NCBI RefSeq assembly: GCF_963675165.1
Contig: NC_087377.1
Location: forward strand, 15,558,198-15,622,197
Length of the DNA stretch: 64,000 nt
Direction of reading: 5' to 3'
From: Halichondria panicea
Lineage: Eukaryota; Porifera; Demospongiae; Suberitida; Halichondriidae
The notes beneath the pieces are model-generated. The model searched no databases. It was not told the origin of the DNA and worked only from the letters and a program-made list of their open reading frames with translations. Below, in pieces: positions 21,114 through 32,987 of the stretch (its first letter is position 1; every line of letters begins with the position of its first letter). The translations under genes and the position numbers were made by a program.

Positions 21114-22442
21114 AGCCTTGATCCCAGGCCGATCAGTCTCTAATTGAACGCTAGGTCGCCTCCTCGGCCTGGTATTGATTGTATCTGGGCGTGACCGGAA
21201 ACTGGTAAGTATCAACTATGTACTGTAAAATCTTCAGTTTAATTATCACAGTTGGCTAAAAATAATGATATAATGACACTAGAAATTAATACTGTGCACA
21301 GCAGTACTGCGTCCATAATAAATGCAGATGTTTAGAAGCGAAGATCTCAAACAAGAGCTTCCAGGAAGACTGAATAAATACTGCGTTGGATATGCCTGCT
21401 AAGCCTTCAGGTGGCATAACAAAGATTGTGTGTTCACAGTGCATCAAGAGACAGTAGAATCCTGACATCACTGGTCAGGATAGCAACCACAAGTGTTGAA
21501 AGAGCCATTCCACGTCAGTAGTTTTAGTGCAGGTAGTTCTATAAGATCGGACCCTTGGGAAGGACACGAGTGGCACTGGGGCATCCTCTTTCAATGAGTT
21601 CACACCCATCAGCTAGGAGGAGTACGACGGGGGTTGGAGGGGAAGGTTCCATTTTGCTCCTGTATACAAATTAGTATGAACTTAAATTCACCATTCCACT
21701 ATACATTTTGTAACTCACAGTGATGGTCCACACAAACTAGCCACGATCCCAGGCCGCACTTCCTTGAAGGCCGGTGAAGGAGGCTAACACAACACCAGTG
21801 CCAGTGCCGTAATGTCATATCTTGATCCAGATACCAAGGATTGGGCTATAGGCTATAGTGTACAATTTCCAATGATGAAAGGGTATTATTGATTTATATC
21901 GCTCACCTTGACAATACATCCCAGGCCCAGCCACTTGTGGACACCCCTGAGCATAGTATACAAGAGATCGATGGCCAGAGTCTGAGGATAGACTCTACCA
22001 AGTGTATCTGGCAATCAATGGTCTAATCAAGCGCTTGTATTAATTAAATTGTGTATTCAATCAAAGGTAGCCACTGATAGCAGAAACTTGAGAACCTAGG
22101 TCTGTTCTTTCACAAGAGTGATGCTCCTTCTTCCTTCGCACAAGACAGCTCCTCACACTCTAGCTAGCTAAGCCTATATCTATGACACTAAACTTGCAAA
22201 GAATAGACCTATGACAAGGAGTTCTTTGTGATTTTACGGTGATTTTACGGAGTAAGTATGCTTACATACACTATTAGTGTTCTATTCGCTCCACCTTGCT
22301 CAGGTATTCGCTCTTTTTTAGCGAATACCTGAGCAACCACAGCAACCACAGCACATGCCCAGATACACGCCCAGATACAATCAATACCAGGCCGAGGAGG
22401 CGACCTAGCGTTCAATTAGAGACGGATCGGCCTGGGATCGCT
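21114..22442. mobile_element. TIR element with 11-bp flanking repeat
   Basis: 1,329-bp element. The left end (AGCCTTGATCCCAGGCCGAT, onward through GGTCGCCTCCTCGGCC) is inverted at 22,363-22,442. AGTTTGACAGT flanks both sides (21103-21113 and 22443-22453), and the right flank continues into host promoter sequence as in gene A (agtttgacagttgtacaatt). No ORF with recognisable domain. Family unassigned. Confidence 0.7.
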
Positions 22443-22582
22443 AGTTTGACAGTTGTACAATTACAAGACACACCCTTTTTCCTCTGCAGAAAAACAATAT
22501 CTTGTCACGTGATAAACCACATGGATTCAGTCAGTTTTGAAGCTCTATTTGTCTGTTGTCTGTATTGGTGGAGGCTGAAGAC
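22443..22582. promoter_or_regulatory. Promoter-proximal region of the USF-like gene
   Basis: Host sequence resumes after the transposons and matches 2,170-2,318. CACGTG lies at 22506-22511 (TTGTCACGTGATAA). If the bHLH product of this gene binds E-boxes as its family does, this is a candidate autoregulatory site. The distance to gene C's 5' UTR is now over 4 kb because of four insertions. Confidence 0.5.
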
Positions 22583-22626
22583 ATGAGTCCATGGACAGGG
22601 ATGAGGAACCTTCATCAAGAACGAGG
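22583..22626 (+). CDS. Leader exon, altered copy before USF-like gene
   Basis: Same leader as at 2319, but four bases are missing after ACAGGG, shifting the frame from the first ATG. The second ATG (ccATGGac, 22591) now gives MDRDEEPSSRTR up to the donor AG|gtacat. Neither phase joins in frame to exon 2 of the bHLH gene (22858). It may be 5' UTR or an upstream ORF for that gene. Confidence 0.35.
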
Positions 22627-22857
22627 TACATGTTAATATTAATGTGTAGTTAACTTTGGCCTTGTGCATGATACCGTACCCAGGTAACACACACACACAG
22701 TTCCAAGTAACATATAAAGCTAGCACTTAAAAACAAGGTCTCCTAGGACGTTTCGTTTTCGTTCGCTTTCGTATTACATGATTAGAATTTGCATAATGGT
22801 AACTACCTCCCAAATAACAAACACGCACACACTTATTGTTCCTGCCCACTCACACAG

Positions 22858-24919
22858 GAGATCCACACGCTAACTAGCGATGATGGTTTGCCCTCTGACA
22901 TGACCTCTGAGGATGGCTCCACCCTCAACGCTATAGGCCACGCCCTCATCCAGATGCAGCAAGGTGGACAGACCACCCCCTCATCTCAGTTCCTCATCAC
23001 TAGGAGCACCTCATCTGGTTCAGAGTCTGGCCAAAATGGTGAGTAATGGAGGCCAAATTTATCAGTGTGACGATACATTTTTTGGGGCAAATCCAAAAGT
23101 TATAGGCCTCGATAAGTTATCCAAGTGCTTGTACGTACTAATTACATGTAGAACCACGAGTATTATTGCTAATGTTTGAGGTTTCTTCGAAGTGGTGTTG
23201 GAAAAAAATTATAAATAATAGTCAGTTTTTACTATGTTGTTGTGTGTGTTTAGGTCCTCTGTATGTGATGATCCCACCATCCAGTAGTGCTGAGATACTG
23301 CATGCAATGGGTCGACCTATAGTACCCAATATGAGCGGGATATCAACTATGGATTATCACACGGCCGACCCCATCGTTCAAATGCAGTTGTGAGTACACA
23401 GTTCATGTGATTGCCTACCTCTGCATAACATGTATGAAAGTGTGTGTTAGGGAAAGCATCATTCTTGCTACATACTGTATTACTAGAATATTTTGCTGGT
23501 GAAAAACCTTTGCCAATCAGCAACAAAGTTGATCCTTTGCGATTGTGCTAACTATTACGTTCTGGCAATAATCGTGTGTATTTATAGTCATACTTTAGGT
23601 TTTGTGATTTTATTGTTGCGAATTGATCAACCCTCGCAAAATGTGCATATGCTTGCAAAACTTTCTAGTAATACGGTAACTGTGAGGAGTGTTGTTATTA
23701 TGGTGGTTGGTTTGCAGGTCTGGGGATATGGCCGCCAATAGGGAAGCTCAGAGGAAGGCTACACACAATGAAGGTGATGCAAAGTCAATACTGAAAGTTA
23801 GTGTACAACAGATGTACATGTACTTACGTGGTCATAATCACATTTCCCACAAAGTACAGTTACGAAGCTTTAACATCAAATCTGCCACTTCTAAAACTAA
23901 TAACATAATTATTTGTTGTATGGAGGCTATCCATCCATGCTGTAAACGTCTTAATAATTAAGTATGCCTTGACTGTACAGTAGGTGTACGTGTGTGTGTG
24001 TGTGAGGTCAAGGTTCATTCATTTTGCCAATTGGCTCAGCTTCATTGTACATGCCCTAAGCACGATAATTTCGAGTTGTTGTTGTTCTTCCCACGCCCAG
24101 TTGAGCGTCGGCGTCGGGACAGGATCAACAAGCTCATCAAGGTACTGGCTCAGATAGTGCCTGCTTGTCAGAAGAAAGACGCAACTACTGGTTCCATTGT
24201 CGGGGTGAGTGTGTGTGTCTGTGAGTGTGTGTACTAAAGTACTATTGAAAGCCATCGAAATAACTATATACTAACTTGGTTTTTTTTAAGCCTAAATTTC
24301 CTAATATTATTGCTAAGCATGCATTAGTGTAGAGCACAGTGTTATGTTAGTTACTAGTAGCATAGAATCCAGCAGAGTTCATCGTATATAACACATGTAG
24401 TTAGTTGTACATAAAATTAATAATTTATGCTATTTTTTAATAGCTAAGCATGTTTTTTTTTATCTCCACGTACATGTCTCACCGTCACGTCATGTTTCCC
24501 TGACTGCAGTATGTGTACAGCAAGGGAACAGTACTGGACAAGACAGTCTGGCACCTTCGCAAGCACAACCTATGCACTTGTCAGCTTCGTCACAATTATC
24601 TCCCCTCTTACAATCATCGCTGCCGACTGGAGCCTCTAATCCAAACACACCACTCTTAAGCTCACTCGTACAAACTCTATCCTCCATTGCGAGCACGAGC
24701 ACTTCTCCATCCACTCCTGTACCGAAATCCTCCATGCTGTCACAAGCCAACAACAATGGCGGTGGTGGTGGTGGTGGTAGTCTCTCTGCCGCGGCTGCTG
24801 CTAGTCTGCTCAACACTCTGATTCTGGCTCAGAATGTGCTCACAAGCAACTCAAGTGCTGGTAGCCCCGGGCAAGATTCAATGTCTATGGAAACGGTGGA
24901 CCAATCCTCTCAACAGTAG
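22858..24919 (+). CDS. USF-type bHLH transcription factor
   Basis: Exons 22858-23038, 23254-23389, 23718-23773, 24101-24204 and 24510 (or 24521)-24919; all internal junctions agree in phase (0, 1, 2, 1, 0). The N-terminal part is acidic and Ser/Thr-rich. Exon 4 ends THNE and exon 5 begins VERRRRDRINKLIKVL, the basic region plus helix 1 of USF-class proteins (HNEVERRRRDKIN). In the last exon the acceptor at 24509 gives helix 2 (SKGTVLDKTVWHLRKHN), ending at TAA 24657. An acceptor 11 nt later (24520) instead opens 132 codons rich in Ser/Gln with poly-Gly and poly-Ala, ending at TAG 24917. No leucine zipper is seen. The start is uncertain; ATG 22892 inside the first listed exon is in frame. Known role of family: E-box (CACGTG) binding in the nucleus. 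Confidence 0.75.
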
Positions 24920-25123
24920 TGTACAGTATATTATAATTGTGGACTGTTTATACTGTTCTAGTTTTAACGTGTGTTTTTTAGTAATCTCCCCTTCACTTAC
25001 TATAGCTACATTGTCAGTATTATTATGTATACATAGTTTTTATACATGATATTTGTGTCTTATTGAACCCGAATTGTTTGTCTCTAGAAAAAAAAATGTT
25101 GTGAACAAAGCTATAATAAACTA
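24920..25123 (+). other. 3' flank of the USF-like gene
   Basis: AT-rich sequence after the last stop. It includes aataaa-like ATAATAAACTAG near 25,110 that could serve as a polyadenylation signal. No further coding exon is seen before the dispersed repeat at 25,124. Confidence 0.3.
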
Positions 25124-26098
25124 GTGTTCAAGCTGGCGCTGTGCTAATGCCTCTCGCCATGATTTGCTTTCGCTCAAAAGTATAGAAGAGAAAGTATAGA
25201 AGAGGAAAAAGTGTATAAAATAATCTGTCTAAAACTGACTTGCAATTGTATAATTATGGTATCATTGTTGTGTTTTGTGGCTGCTTATACCAGGACCTCA
25301 AGGATCTAGGAAGCAACAAAGAAGAAGATTTTGTTTTCAATTAATTATAAGCGGAAGTGCATAATTATTTCATAAAGTTAGCTTATCTATATAAAGTCAC
25401 TGAGAAGAAAAGACTTATTACATGCATCTATTGTTGTATTATGTGGCTTTAATACCAGGACCTCAAGAAAGAAGAAAATTGGATCTGTAGTTCATGCAGT
25501 GCATAATTATAATAATTATTTAAGAAGAAAAGACTTGTGTACATGCATATTGTTATCTATAGTAGTGTTTTGTGGCTTACCAGGCCCTCAAGAAAAATAT
25601 GATTCTGCCAGGAGGATCTGGATCTGGGGAATGAGCGCGCATGCGCATTACATCCATAGGAATAATTAAAGGGTGTGTCCAAAGAGATCAATTTCACAAA
25701 TGGCTACTGCTAGCTAGCTGTTTTAACAGGTATTTTCTGAGTCTTGTAGATAACAAAAAGCTAGCGCTTTAGTGCAAGGCTAACTCATATGTTGAATAGA
25801 AAGTTTGTGCGGACAGATGATGCTATGAAAGATTCTGAAGAGACTGCAACAGCCTTCAATGTGAGTCAAACTAGCCATAACTCGAGAAAGAAGCTTTAGT
25901 TTGCTAATCCACGAATCAAAATCCAAGAGAACGTGGCTAGAAGCCTATAGAAGCTGTTAGTTTTCGTCGCATTGCAACCATTGAGCAGTTACAGCTGGAA
26001 CAGACACACAGACACACAGCTACAGACACACACACACACACACACACACACAGTCAGCTTTACCGTATCCCTCGTGCGGCTACGCCTCGAGGCATAAT
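25124..26098 (+). mobile_element. Dispersed repeat B, copy 1
   Basis: Begins ctagtgttcaagctggcgct and ends cctcgtgcggctacgcctcgaggcat. It contains two or three internal subrepeats (aagaaaagactt ... ccaggacctcaagaaagaag) and a (CA)n tract at about 26,020-26,052. Other copies: 48,207-49,070 (same strand), 33,810-34,471 (reverse, truncated) and 29,231-29,492 (reverse, end only). It lies between the USF-like gene and the JIP-like unit. No protein recognised. Confidence 0.6.
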
Positions 26099-26239
26099 TA
26101 TTATAGGCCCATTATAATTATGTGCAGTTTAGCCTCCATCTCAAGCCGCACTTCCTCGAAAGTTGGCCTGGTAGTATAGACTGCTTGCGCATGCGCTAAC
26201 CATTAGCCACTGAACATGAAAACTGTGCTGATCCAATGA

Positions 26240-29187
26240 AGAACCTTCATCAAGAATAAGGTACGTGTGTATAATGTGTAGTTATGCAGTGCAATGAGTT
26301 GACTGTGTACTATTGAATGTACAGTACAGAGAATGGGAACCTAGCATGCTTACTAGTCTGTATGTACATGCACTTGTATACAAGGTATGCTTCAATGTAT
26401 GCAGTTTAGGTGTGTACAGGGAAACGTGTGTCAATTGAGAACACTAGCTCACAATATTTGTACATGACATTGTACAGTACGTGTACCAGACCCTTCATCA
26501 CACTACCAGTTTGAATGTGTCCATGTGTTGTTTATCCTGGCTACAGAACACTGACTCAGGACGAGGAGGACTTTGACAAGTTCCTGGAGAGTGTCAAAGC
26601 TCAGCAGCTCTCACTCTCCACAAAAGGTATCACTTTAACTGACTCTTACGATTATTCTAGTATTCATAATGTAAGTACGTACATATTGTATACCAGTACA
26701 TGTGTTGTGTGTGGTGTCCCTTTAATTTATCATAGTTGAGTGTGAGTGATAGAGGCCATAATTATATATAAGGAGGACATACGTGTGTCGAGGCTGGAGG
26801 TGGCCCGTGTGCTGAGGGAGAGAAATGAGTACAAAGAGGAGTAGCTCTCACTATTGGAGCAGATTAGGTAAAGGGTCATCTTTTAGTGTTTATAAAGCGG
26901 TCATAATAACAAACACATGGCCTCGATTCAAGGCAATAATTCGTTAAAACGTTTTGTACAGCATCATGCACATGCATGCATAACAATACTATATAGTCCT
27001 ATAGGACCATCTCATAATGATCGGATTGACATAATGATGAAAACAGTAGACTATATATGCTTTTTTTTTTCTTTTTTTTATATTAACAAATTTGTGCATC
27101 CAGAGGTCAACAAAAAATAGCTATAAGCTAATACTAATCTGAGACCTGATAGTATAATGATTTATACAGAGAGAGAACAGTACAGTTAATACACGAAAGA
27201 GTACGTTAGAGAGATTACTAACATATTTATAGAAGTGCGTGTCTATAATAGTGTATAGAGCTGTTTCATACAAATTCCTCTATGAATTCTTAAATGGGGT
27301 GCTCCTTCTCATCAGTTACAGGACATTCACAATGTGTCAATTGTATTTATACCATGACTGACTTCTAGCTTCATGAATATCACTAATTAAAGCTTTAGCT
27401 ACTGCAGACATGCATGAAATTTAAAGCCATAATCTGCTGCAAGATAATAATTATTTGTGTATCGTCTGTTACGTCGCTAGTTTATGCAGTTGACCAATAA
27501 CTGATAAAATGAGTGAGAACAAATGCACGATTCAAAAGGCAGTGGAGCAGCTAGAGGCTCCCATACACAAGAGAGCCACCTGGAACAGGCCCTCTATAGC
27601 TATATAAATTATAGGCGCAAAGGAACAAAGAACAACTACACAAAAATAACAAAAACTAAAGTTAACCACAGGAAATAACCGCATAATCTAATTTCTAATT
27701 TAACCAACAAATGCATGCACATACAATAACAAACAGAACAGGAAGTTAAAGTCTATAATCTATTTACACAACTAATTATTATACACACTTGAAAAAAACT
27801 AAACAGGACTATTAATTTATACTAAGAGACAGTTAAATTAAACATTTCTAAGGTGCAGACTCTTCACAAGGTCATTATTTGTAGGCCTGAATTTATGCTC
27901 ACACTTCAGGTAATTTGCCTCAATCAAATCACCTTCGAATTCATTCACACTTGACGCTCTTCGGCACCAAGGACATTCGAACGGCAAGCTATTGATACTG
28001 GGAAATGAAGCAGCCAGGTTTTTCGCTTTCTTGATCGCCTCTATCAATGTATGCTAATACATGCTAACACTGTGTATCCAGAGGAGGTTCGACAGGTGCA
28101 GTGCAGCTCAAGCAATTAGTCTCTGATTACATGCTTGCATGAGCGGATAATTAGTGTTCATGCAATCAAAGGCTAATACATGCTAACACTGTGTATTTGT
28201 ACTAACATTGTTAGTTGATTAATAATAATGTTTCTCTGTTGCACAGGATGAGTGCTGACTCGGCTCTGTTTAAGTCCAAGAGCAAGAAATCAAAGTGGCT
28301 CGACTAGTGAGTTGTGTCACGTCAGTTAGTGTGTAGAGTTGTAGTGAAGCTTTTCTTATTCTAGTCACTCTATAGAGATTATTATAGAATACAGTCAGGT
28401 TAATTAATGGACTCCATAGCGGACCTATGCCACCTCTAGAGTACAGCTATACTGTTTCACTGTATATCTTGAAGTAAGATTATAATCTAGTGCAATAAGA
28501 TACTATTAGTGTTATGATTCTACTAAAACTCGTTCTCAAAAGTTTCACCCTATAGTCTAGTTTTTTTATTGCTCCCGTTACTTGCTGCTTAGCCAGATCA
28601 TATATACTATTGTATAACACTCCTCTGGTTTCTATAGATCCTTATTATTTATGTCAACAGCCGAGGGTAGCACTTCAGTGCTCTAGTTCTAATTGTAGAT
28701 TGACTGATCGATTTGTCTTCTGTACTATTGTTTTATTTTTCCACCCCTCATCTTTTCCGGCCCCCAGTTATGCGGCCATTTTTCAGCCCGGCCATGTGTT
28801 GAGGAGACAAGAAGAGGCACTGAGAATGGAGGTAGAGGTACAGAGTACATTAGCTGGAAAATGCATTTGTGTCATACTTTGTAGAGTCCCTTAAAGTCAT
28901 TCAAGGTCAGCTATAGTGTGTCCTATTTGAAGGTGTGCAATGTACAATCATGTACGACCCCCCCCCACACACACACCTTTAGGCCTACTATGCTGCTAAG
29001 AGAGGGGCCTCACGTAAACTGGCCACTCAATGTGACTATATATGACCATGTGACTCTTTAACCCCTCAGTTCCCGAGCTGCACCCCTCACTGTCTGACTC
29101 GGAAGAGGAGATAGACTTTGGATTCTGGGAGAAGGCGTCCACCCTACCCTCGGACAAGACCCCAACCAAGGACCTAAACTTGTTATG
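26240..29187 (+). pseudogene. JIP3/SPAG9-like gene remnant, 26-29 kb copy
   Basis: Leader relic ending at 26260 (EEPSSRI, no start), then exons 26547-26670, 26773-26867, 28247-28306, 28768-28837 and 29070-29187. The leader's phase 2 end fits exon 26547: TLTQDEEDFDKFLESVK... then ITLTDSYDYSSIHN. Exon 26773 reads EDIRVSRLEVARVLRERNEY, the JIP-type coiled coil, but has TAG at 26842-26844. Exons then give KSKKSKWLD, FQPGQVLRRQ and the acidic end. JIP3/4 proteins are long scaffold proteins that link JNK signalling to kinesin; only small parts are here. A 1.1-kb insertion (26,911-28,053) splits it. With a lost start and a stop it is probably not functional. Confidence 0.5.
26911..28053. mobile_element. 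Insertion in JIP-like remnant with zinc-ribbon-like ORF
   Basis: Blocks 1 and 2 read from gtcatcataac directly into taatacatactaacactg; here about 1.14 kb intervenes. Near its right end the minus strand (28,047-27,838) is open for 69 codons with CPWC and a later C-x-H (LKCEHKF), a possible zinc-binding fragment without a clear start codon. The rest is AT-rich. Termini are not evident, so the element class is unknown. Confidence 0.35.
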
Positions 29188-29230
29188 AATATTATTTTGT
29201 CTGTTTTTGTACTATTTTCTGGCAATGTAA

Positions 29231-29492
29231 TTATGCCTCGAGGCGTAGCCGCACGAGGGATACGGTAAAGCTGACTGTGTGTGTGTCTGTTCCAGCTGTA
29301 ACTGCTCAACGGTTGCAATGCGACGAAAGCTAACAGCTTCTATAGGCTTCTAGCCACTTTCTCTTGGATTTTGATTCGTGGATTAGCAAACTAAAGCTTC
29401 TTTCTCGAGTTATGGCTAGTTGAGTTTGACTCACATTGAAGGCTGTTACAGTATCTTCAGAATCTTTCATAGCATCATCTGTCCGCACAAAC
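29231..29492 (-). mobile_element. Dispersed repeat B, partial reverse copy
   Basis: Starts with the reverse complement of the repeat B end (atgcctcgaggcgtagccgcacgagg) and stops inside it at tccgcacaaa. It is flanked by two copies of an approximately 90-bp stretch (ctcggacaagaccccaacc ... ctggcaatgtaattat) at 29,149-29,231 and 29,493-29,588, which includes the end of the acidic exon. Confidence 0.55.
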
Positions 29493-29725
29493 CTCGGACA
29501 AGACCCCAACCAAGGACCTGAACTTGTTATGAGACTGTTAAATATTATTTTGTCTGTTTTTGTACTATTTTCTGGCAATGTAATTATGTATGTACCACTT
29601 CATGTCATCATAATAACTATAATTATATGCGATAAAATTCTGTTGCAACTTTCAACATGATAAAAAGAATACCAATATCGTTATAAACTCATCGCACAAT
29701 TAAAGAGAAACAATTAACAAAATAA

Positions 29726-32595
29726 CTAATTAGCACTTATAGAGAAGAAATCAACAGTTTGAATAATAGTATAAGTGTTGGTCTGTCCTCCGGCTACAAT
29801 GACCTCTCCACTAGGAAGTACTGAGCATGTGCAGCGGTATCGTGCAGTAGGCAGGTCTCCCACTTTCACCCACCTCCTGGTGTCAGGCTGGTAGAGGTGG
29901 ATCGATGAACTTGGGTTGGCTCTGTCGTCCCATCCACCAACGGCTAATAGTGACCTCCCAATACTGAGAGGAGCTGAGAACTTGAGTGGTACTTCTTGTA
30001 AAGTCTGCCAGAGAGTGGGTGTGTTCAGGTTGGAAAGGGCCTTTGCATTGAGTTCATTGAGGTCGACGTGGTGCACTGTCTTGGTTACCTCAGTGTGATC
30101 GAACCCTCCCATTAGGTAGAGGGTGTTTCCTATGAGAGTCGATTTCAGTGAATATCGTGGGTTAGGTAGTGACTGAGCAATGTACCATCTTCTTGATGCC
30201 ACGTCCAACACCTCCACAGAGGAGGTGGTACGTCTTTTATCATCACGCCCACCAGCTACAATGATGTGGTTGTTGAAGGAGACAGCTGTTGAGGAATGAC
30301 GAGCAATGTTCATTGGTGGGTACGGGTGAGTCCATTCCCCTGACACTAACACTGCAAGTTGATTGGTGGGTTTGTTGTTTCTTGATTCACATCCTCCCAC
30401 CAGCACTAGTTGATTAGCGAGTGATGTCATAGCGAACCAATAGGCAGTGTACTGTGGTAGTTTGATCCATTCATCTTGCTCGAGCTTCATCACTGTACAC
30501 CTGTCACAATCATTGTCTGGACTACCTCCACCAACATACACCGTGTCACTGATAACAGCACTCTGTACCGTGGTGCTCATCTTAATTGGCATGCCTTTTC
30601 CTCTTCTCCATTTCAGAGTGAGTGGAGGTCTCAACTCTCTGGGAGGGGGACCCTGAATAATGAATGAGTGTAATTAGGATAGTGTCTACTAACAAGCGAG
30701 TGTTACTTGTAGCATGCACACTAAATCACTTTCTCTAATTAGCTTAAGAGGCCACGCCCACCAGTCTAATAGAATGTACAGTACGATTATAAGAGATCAA
30801 AGCTTCTACTATAGCTCTGTAATAATAATTATAATGGTGCATTTCTCTGCTGTTGAATGATTGCGTCTCTCCTGACCAGCTCAGCATCTTTGTGCTTAAT
30901 CTGTTCCCTGTGTGTCTGTACAGGGGAACTTTGGTGGAAATTTTGTCACAGACGTGAATATCATTAGTGGAAATTCTACAACAGAACGAGAACAAGCAAC
31001 ACTTTCTGCTAAAGGAAGTACATAATTATAGGCACACTCAAACGGATGTGTAGTTACGGCTTAACACATGAGACAGCATCCATGCATGTTAAGGTACAAT
31101 ACTATTGCTGCTGTGGGAATCTCATTATCACACTACATGTACGCACCTTCTTGACTGGTTGAGTGTCCTTTGACTCCCTCTTTGTTGCCTCCACTGGGTC
31201 TGAGCTTGTTATGAGGTCAGCATCTAAAAAGTAAAAGAAAATCGATACCAACATGAAATGATTTTTTCTGTTAGAGCTAGGAGTTAGTGGAAACGTAAAA
31301 CACATAATTATAATTAACTCACAGATGTCCGTGGCAGACGGTCTCCTCGTCATGTCTTCTTGCAAACAACTGTCGATAAGCTTCCTCAACTTGTGTGTGT
31401 GAGGGATCTGGGCAACATGGAATGATCGATCCTTGGCTGATTTGATCGTCTCCAGCTTGCAAACAATCTGCATCATAATCGCCCCAAGAGAGAACACATC
31501 CAAGCTATTATCGTAATTATCCTTGTCCAATCGAATAGCTTCAAGAGGTAGATACCCCATACGGTGACCAACGGCCGTGAGGGTGTGGCTAAGCATGGAG
31601 GGATCATATAGCCGTGACATGCCAAAGTCGGAAATCTTTGCGACAGGCACTGGTCGTGTAAGCTTCAGCAAAACGTTATCGCCACAGAGGTCACGGTGGA
31701 TAATCTTCTTGCTATGAATGTAGGCCAGACCACAAGCTATGTCTTTAGAGAGGCTAATTTCACATTCGCTAGTGAGGGACTCTTTATCAAGGCCAGAGAA
31801 ATAGGATCTCAGATTGCAATCCATCAGCTCAACAATGAGGATTGTACTCCCTGATTTAGGGTGCTTAGCAGTCAACAAAAACTGAACAACATTTGGGTGC
31901 TGGAACGACTTGAGAAAATCACTCTCACGATCAATTGCATCGCTAGCTTGTTCGTTTTTGCCGATTGGAATACTTGCCTGCATCTCCATAGCATCGTGAA
32001 GCAGCACTTTGACTGCACATATCTCGCCCCTGTAGCTGCCTTTGAAGACTGCTCCAAATGCACCTTTACCGAGAAGTTCGTCTAAGAAAACAGTCAAATC
32101 ATCGTTGATCTTCTGGCGGTTTTGGTCAACTGTAGAACATTGTGTGTGTGTGTGTGTGTGTGTGTGTGCATATTTATGTGTGTGGGTGTGGGGGGATATA
32201 ACTATTATAGTAGTTAAGCATCATGTATGTATACATTCCTGTGCTGAACTAGTGCTTACCCTCTGACTTCACATCAGTAGGATTGCTTGCATCAGTAGAC
32301 TGTAGATGATCTTTCTCGATGGTCCTGGCTATGTGAACGTGGCCCACAATGGGACTGGACAATGCTTGGACAACATCTTCCCAGCGTCTCTCTTCACCTT
32401 TCAGCCATTCTTTCAAACCCTCACGATAGCATTCTTCAGGATTGTCTCGCCATTTCGTACCAATACTATCGATGGTATCCGAGGGTACATCAAGAATAAG
32501 CAAGATGTTTCGCCACTTAATTCGAGCATCAAACGTGACGAGGTACAATTTCTTTAGATCTGCTATTGTGAGATAGTCAGACATCTTCTGAGTCT
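29726..32595 (-). CDS. Gene D: Death-domain / kinase / Kelch protein with broken coiled-coil exon
   Basis: Exons: 32595-32260 (Met 32584-32582), 32129-31323 (kinase), 31223-31147 (linker), coiled-coil exon from 30915, and 30652-29726 (Kelch, stop 29726). The donor of the coiled-coil exon is missing: the sequence goes from CAGCAGAGA directly to AATGCACC, a 12-nt loss relative to paralogues. Splicing must skip this exon (linker to Kelch would stay in phase 0) or fail. Kinase motifs AVK, HRDLCGDN and DFG are intact. The propeller has all six blades and is the most divergent of the set at the loop positions (for example STTVQS, VGGCES, MGGFDH, ARYRCT). The Death-kinase intron holds a (TG)n run. 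Confidence 0.8.
32135..32170. repeat. (TG)n microsatellite in gene D intron 1
   Basis: TG run shortly after the kinase-exon acceptor. Homologous runs are in gene B (about 11,945-11,962) and gene F (46,044-46,088, the longest). Genes A, C and G have a 48-nt intron with only TGTGTGG at this place. Confidence 0.7.
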
Positions 32596-32739
32596 CTGTA
32601 GAGTGTGGGATAGAGACATAATTATTAAATGCTAGTAAAGTATAGACTAGCTAGCTTGACAAGATCTAAACCATTAACAGTCAACAGTGCTGTCTGCACT
32701 CACTGATAATAATCCAGAGGCAGTATCTTCACGTACAGC

Positions 32740-32987
32740 TTGATACCAGGCAGAGTACAGAAGTATAGGACAACAACAGCTAGCTCAGCTACAACGAGAC
32801 CCGCCCTCTTTCTCTGCAGAATAAACAATAGCTGTCACGTGCGATAACAAATAACATTGCTAAACCACGTGGCTGGTCTTTCACTAGTTCCAGAGCTAGA
32901 GCTAGAGAGAAGAAAAAATTGTGCTGTCAATTTTGAAGCTCTGAGCAAGTGATCAACTATTTGTCTGTATTGGTGGAGGTTGAAGAC
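32740..32987. promoter_or_regulatory. Divergent promoter of gene D / leader exon
   Basis: Head-to-head spacer. A CACGTG is at 32836-32841 (GCTGTCACGTGCGATAAC), in the same relative place as in units A and C, but the surrounding sequence is more diverged and longer. Confidence 0.45.
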
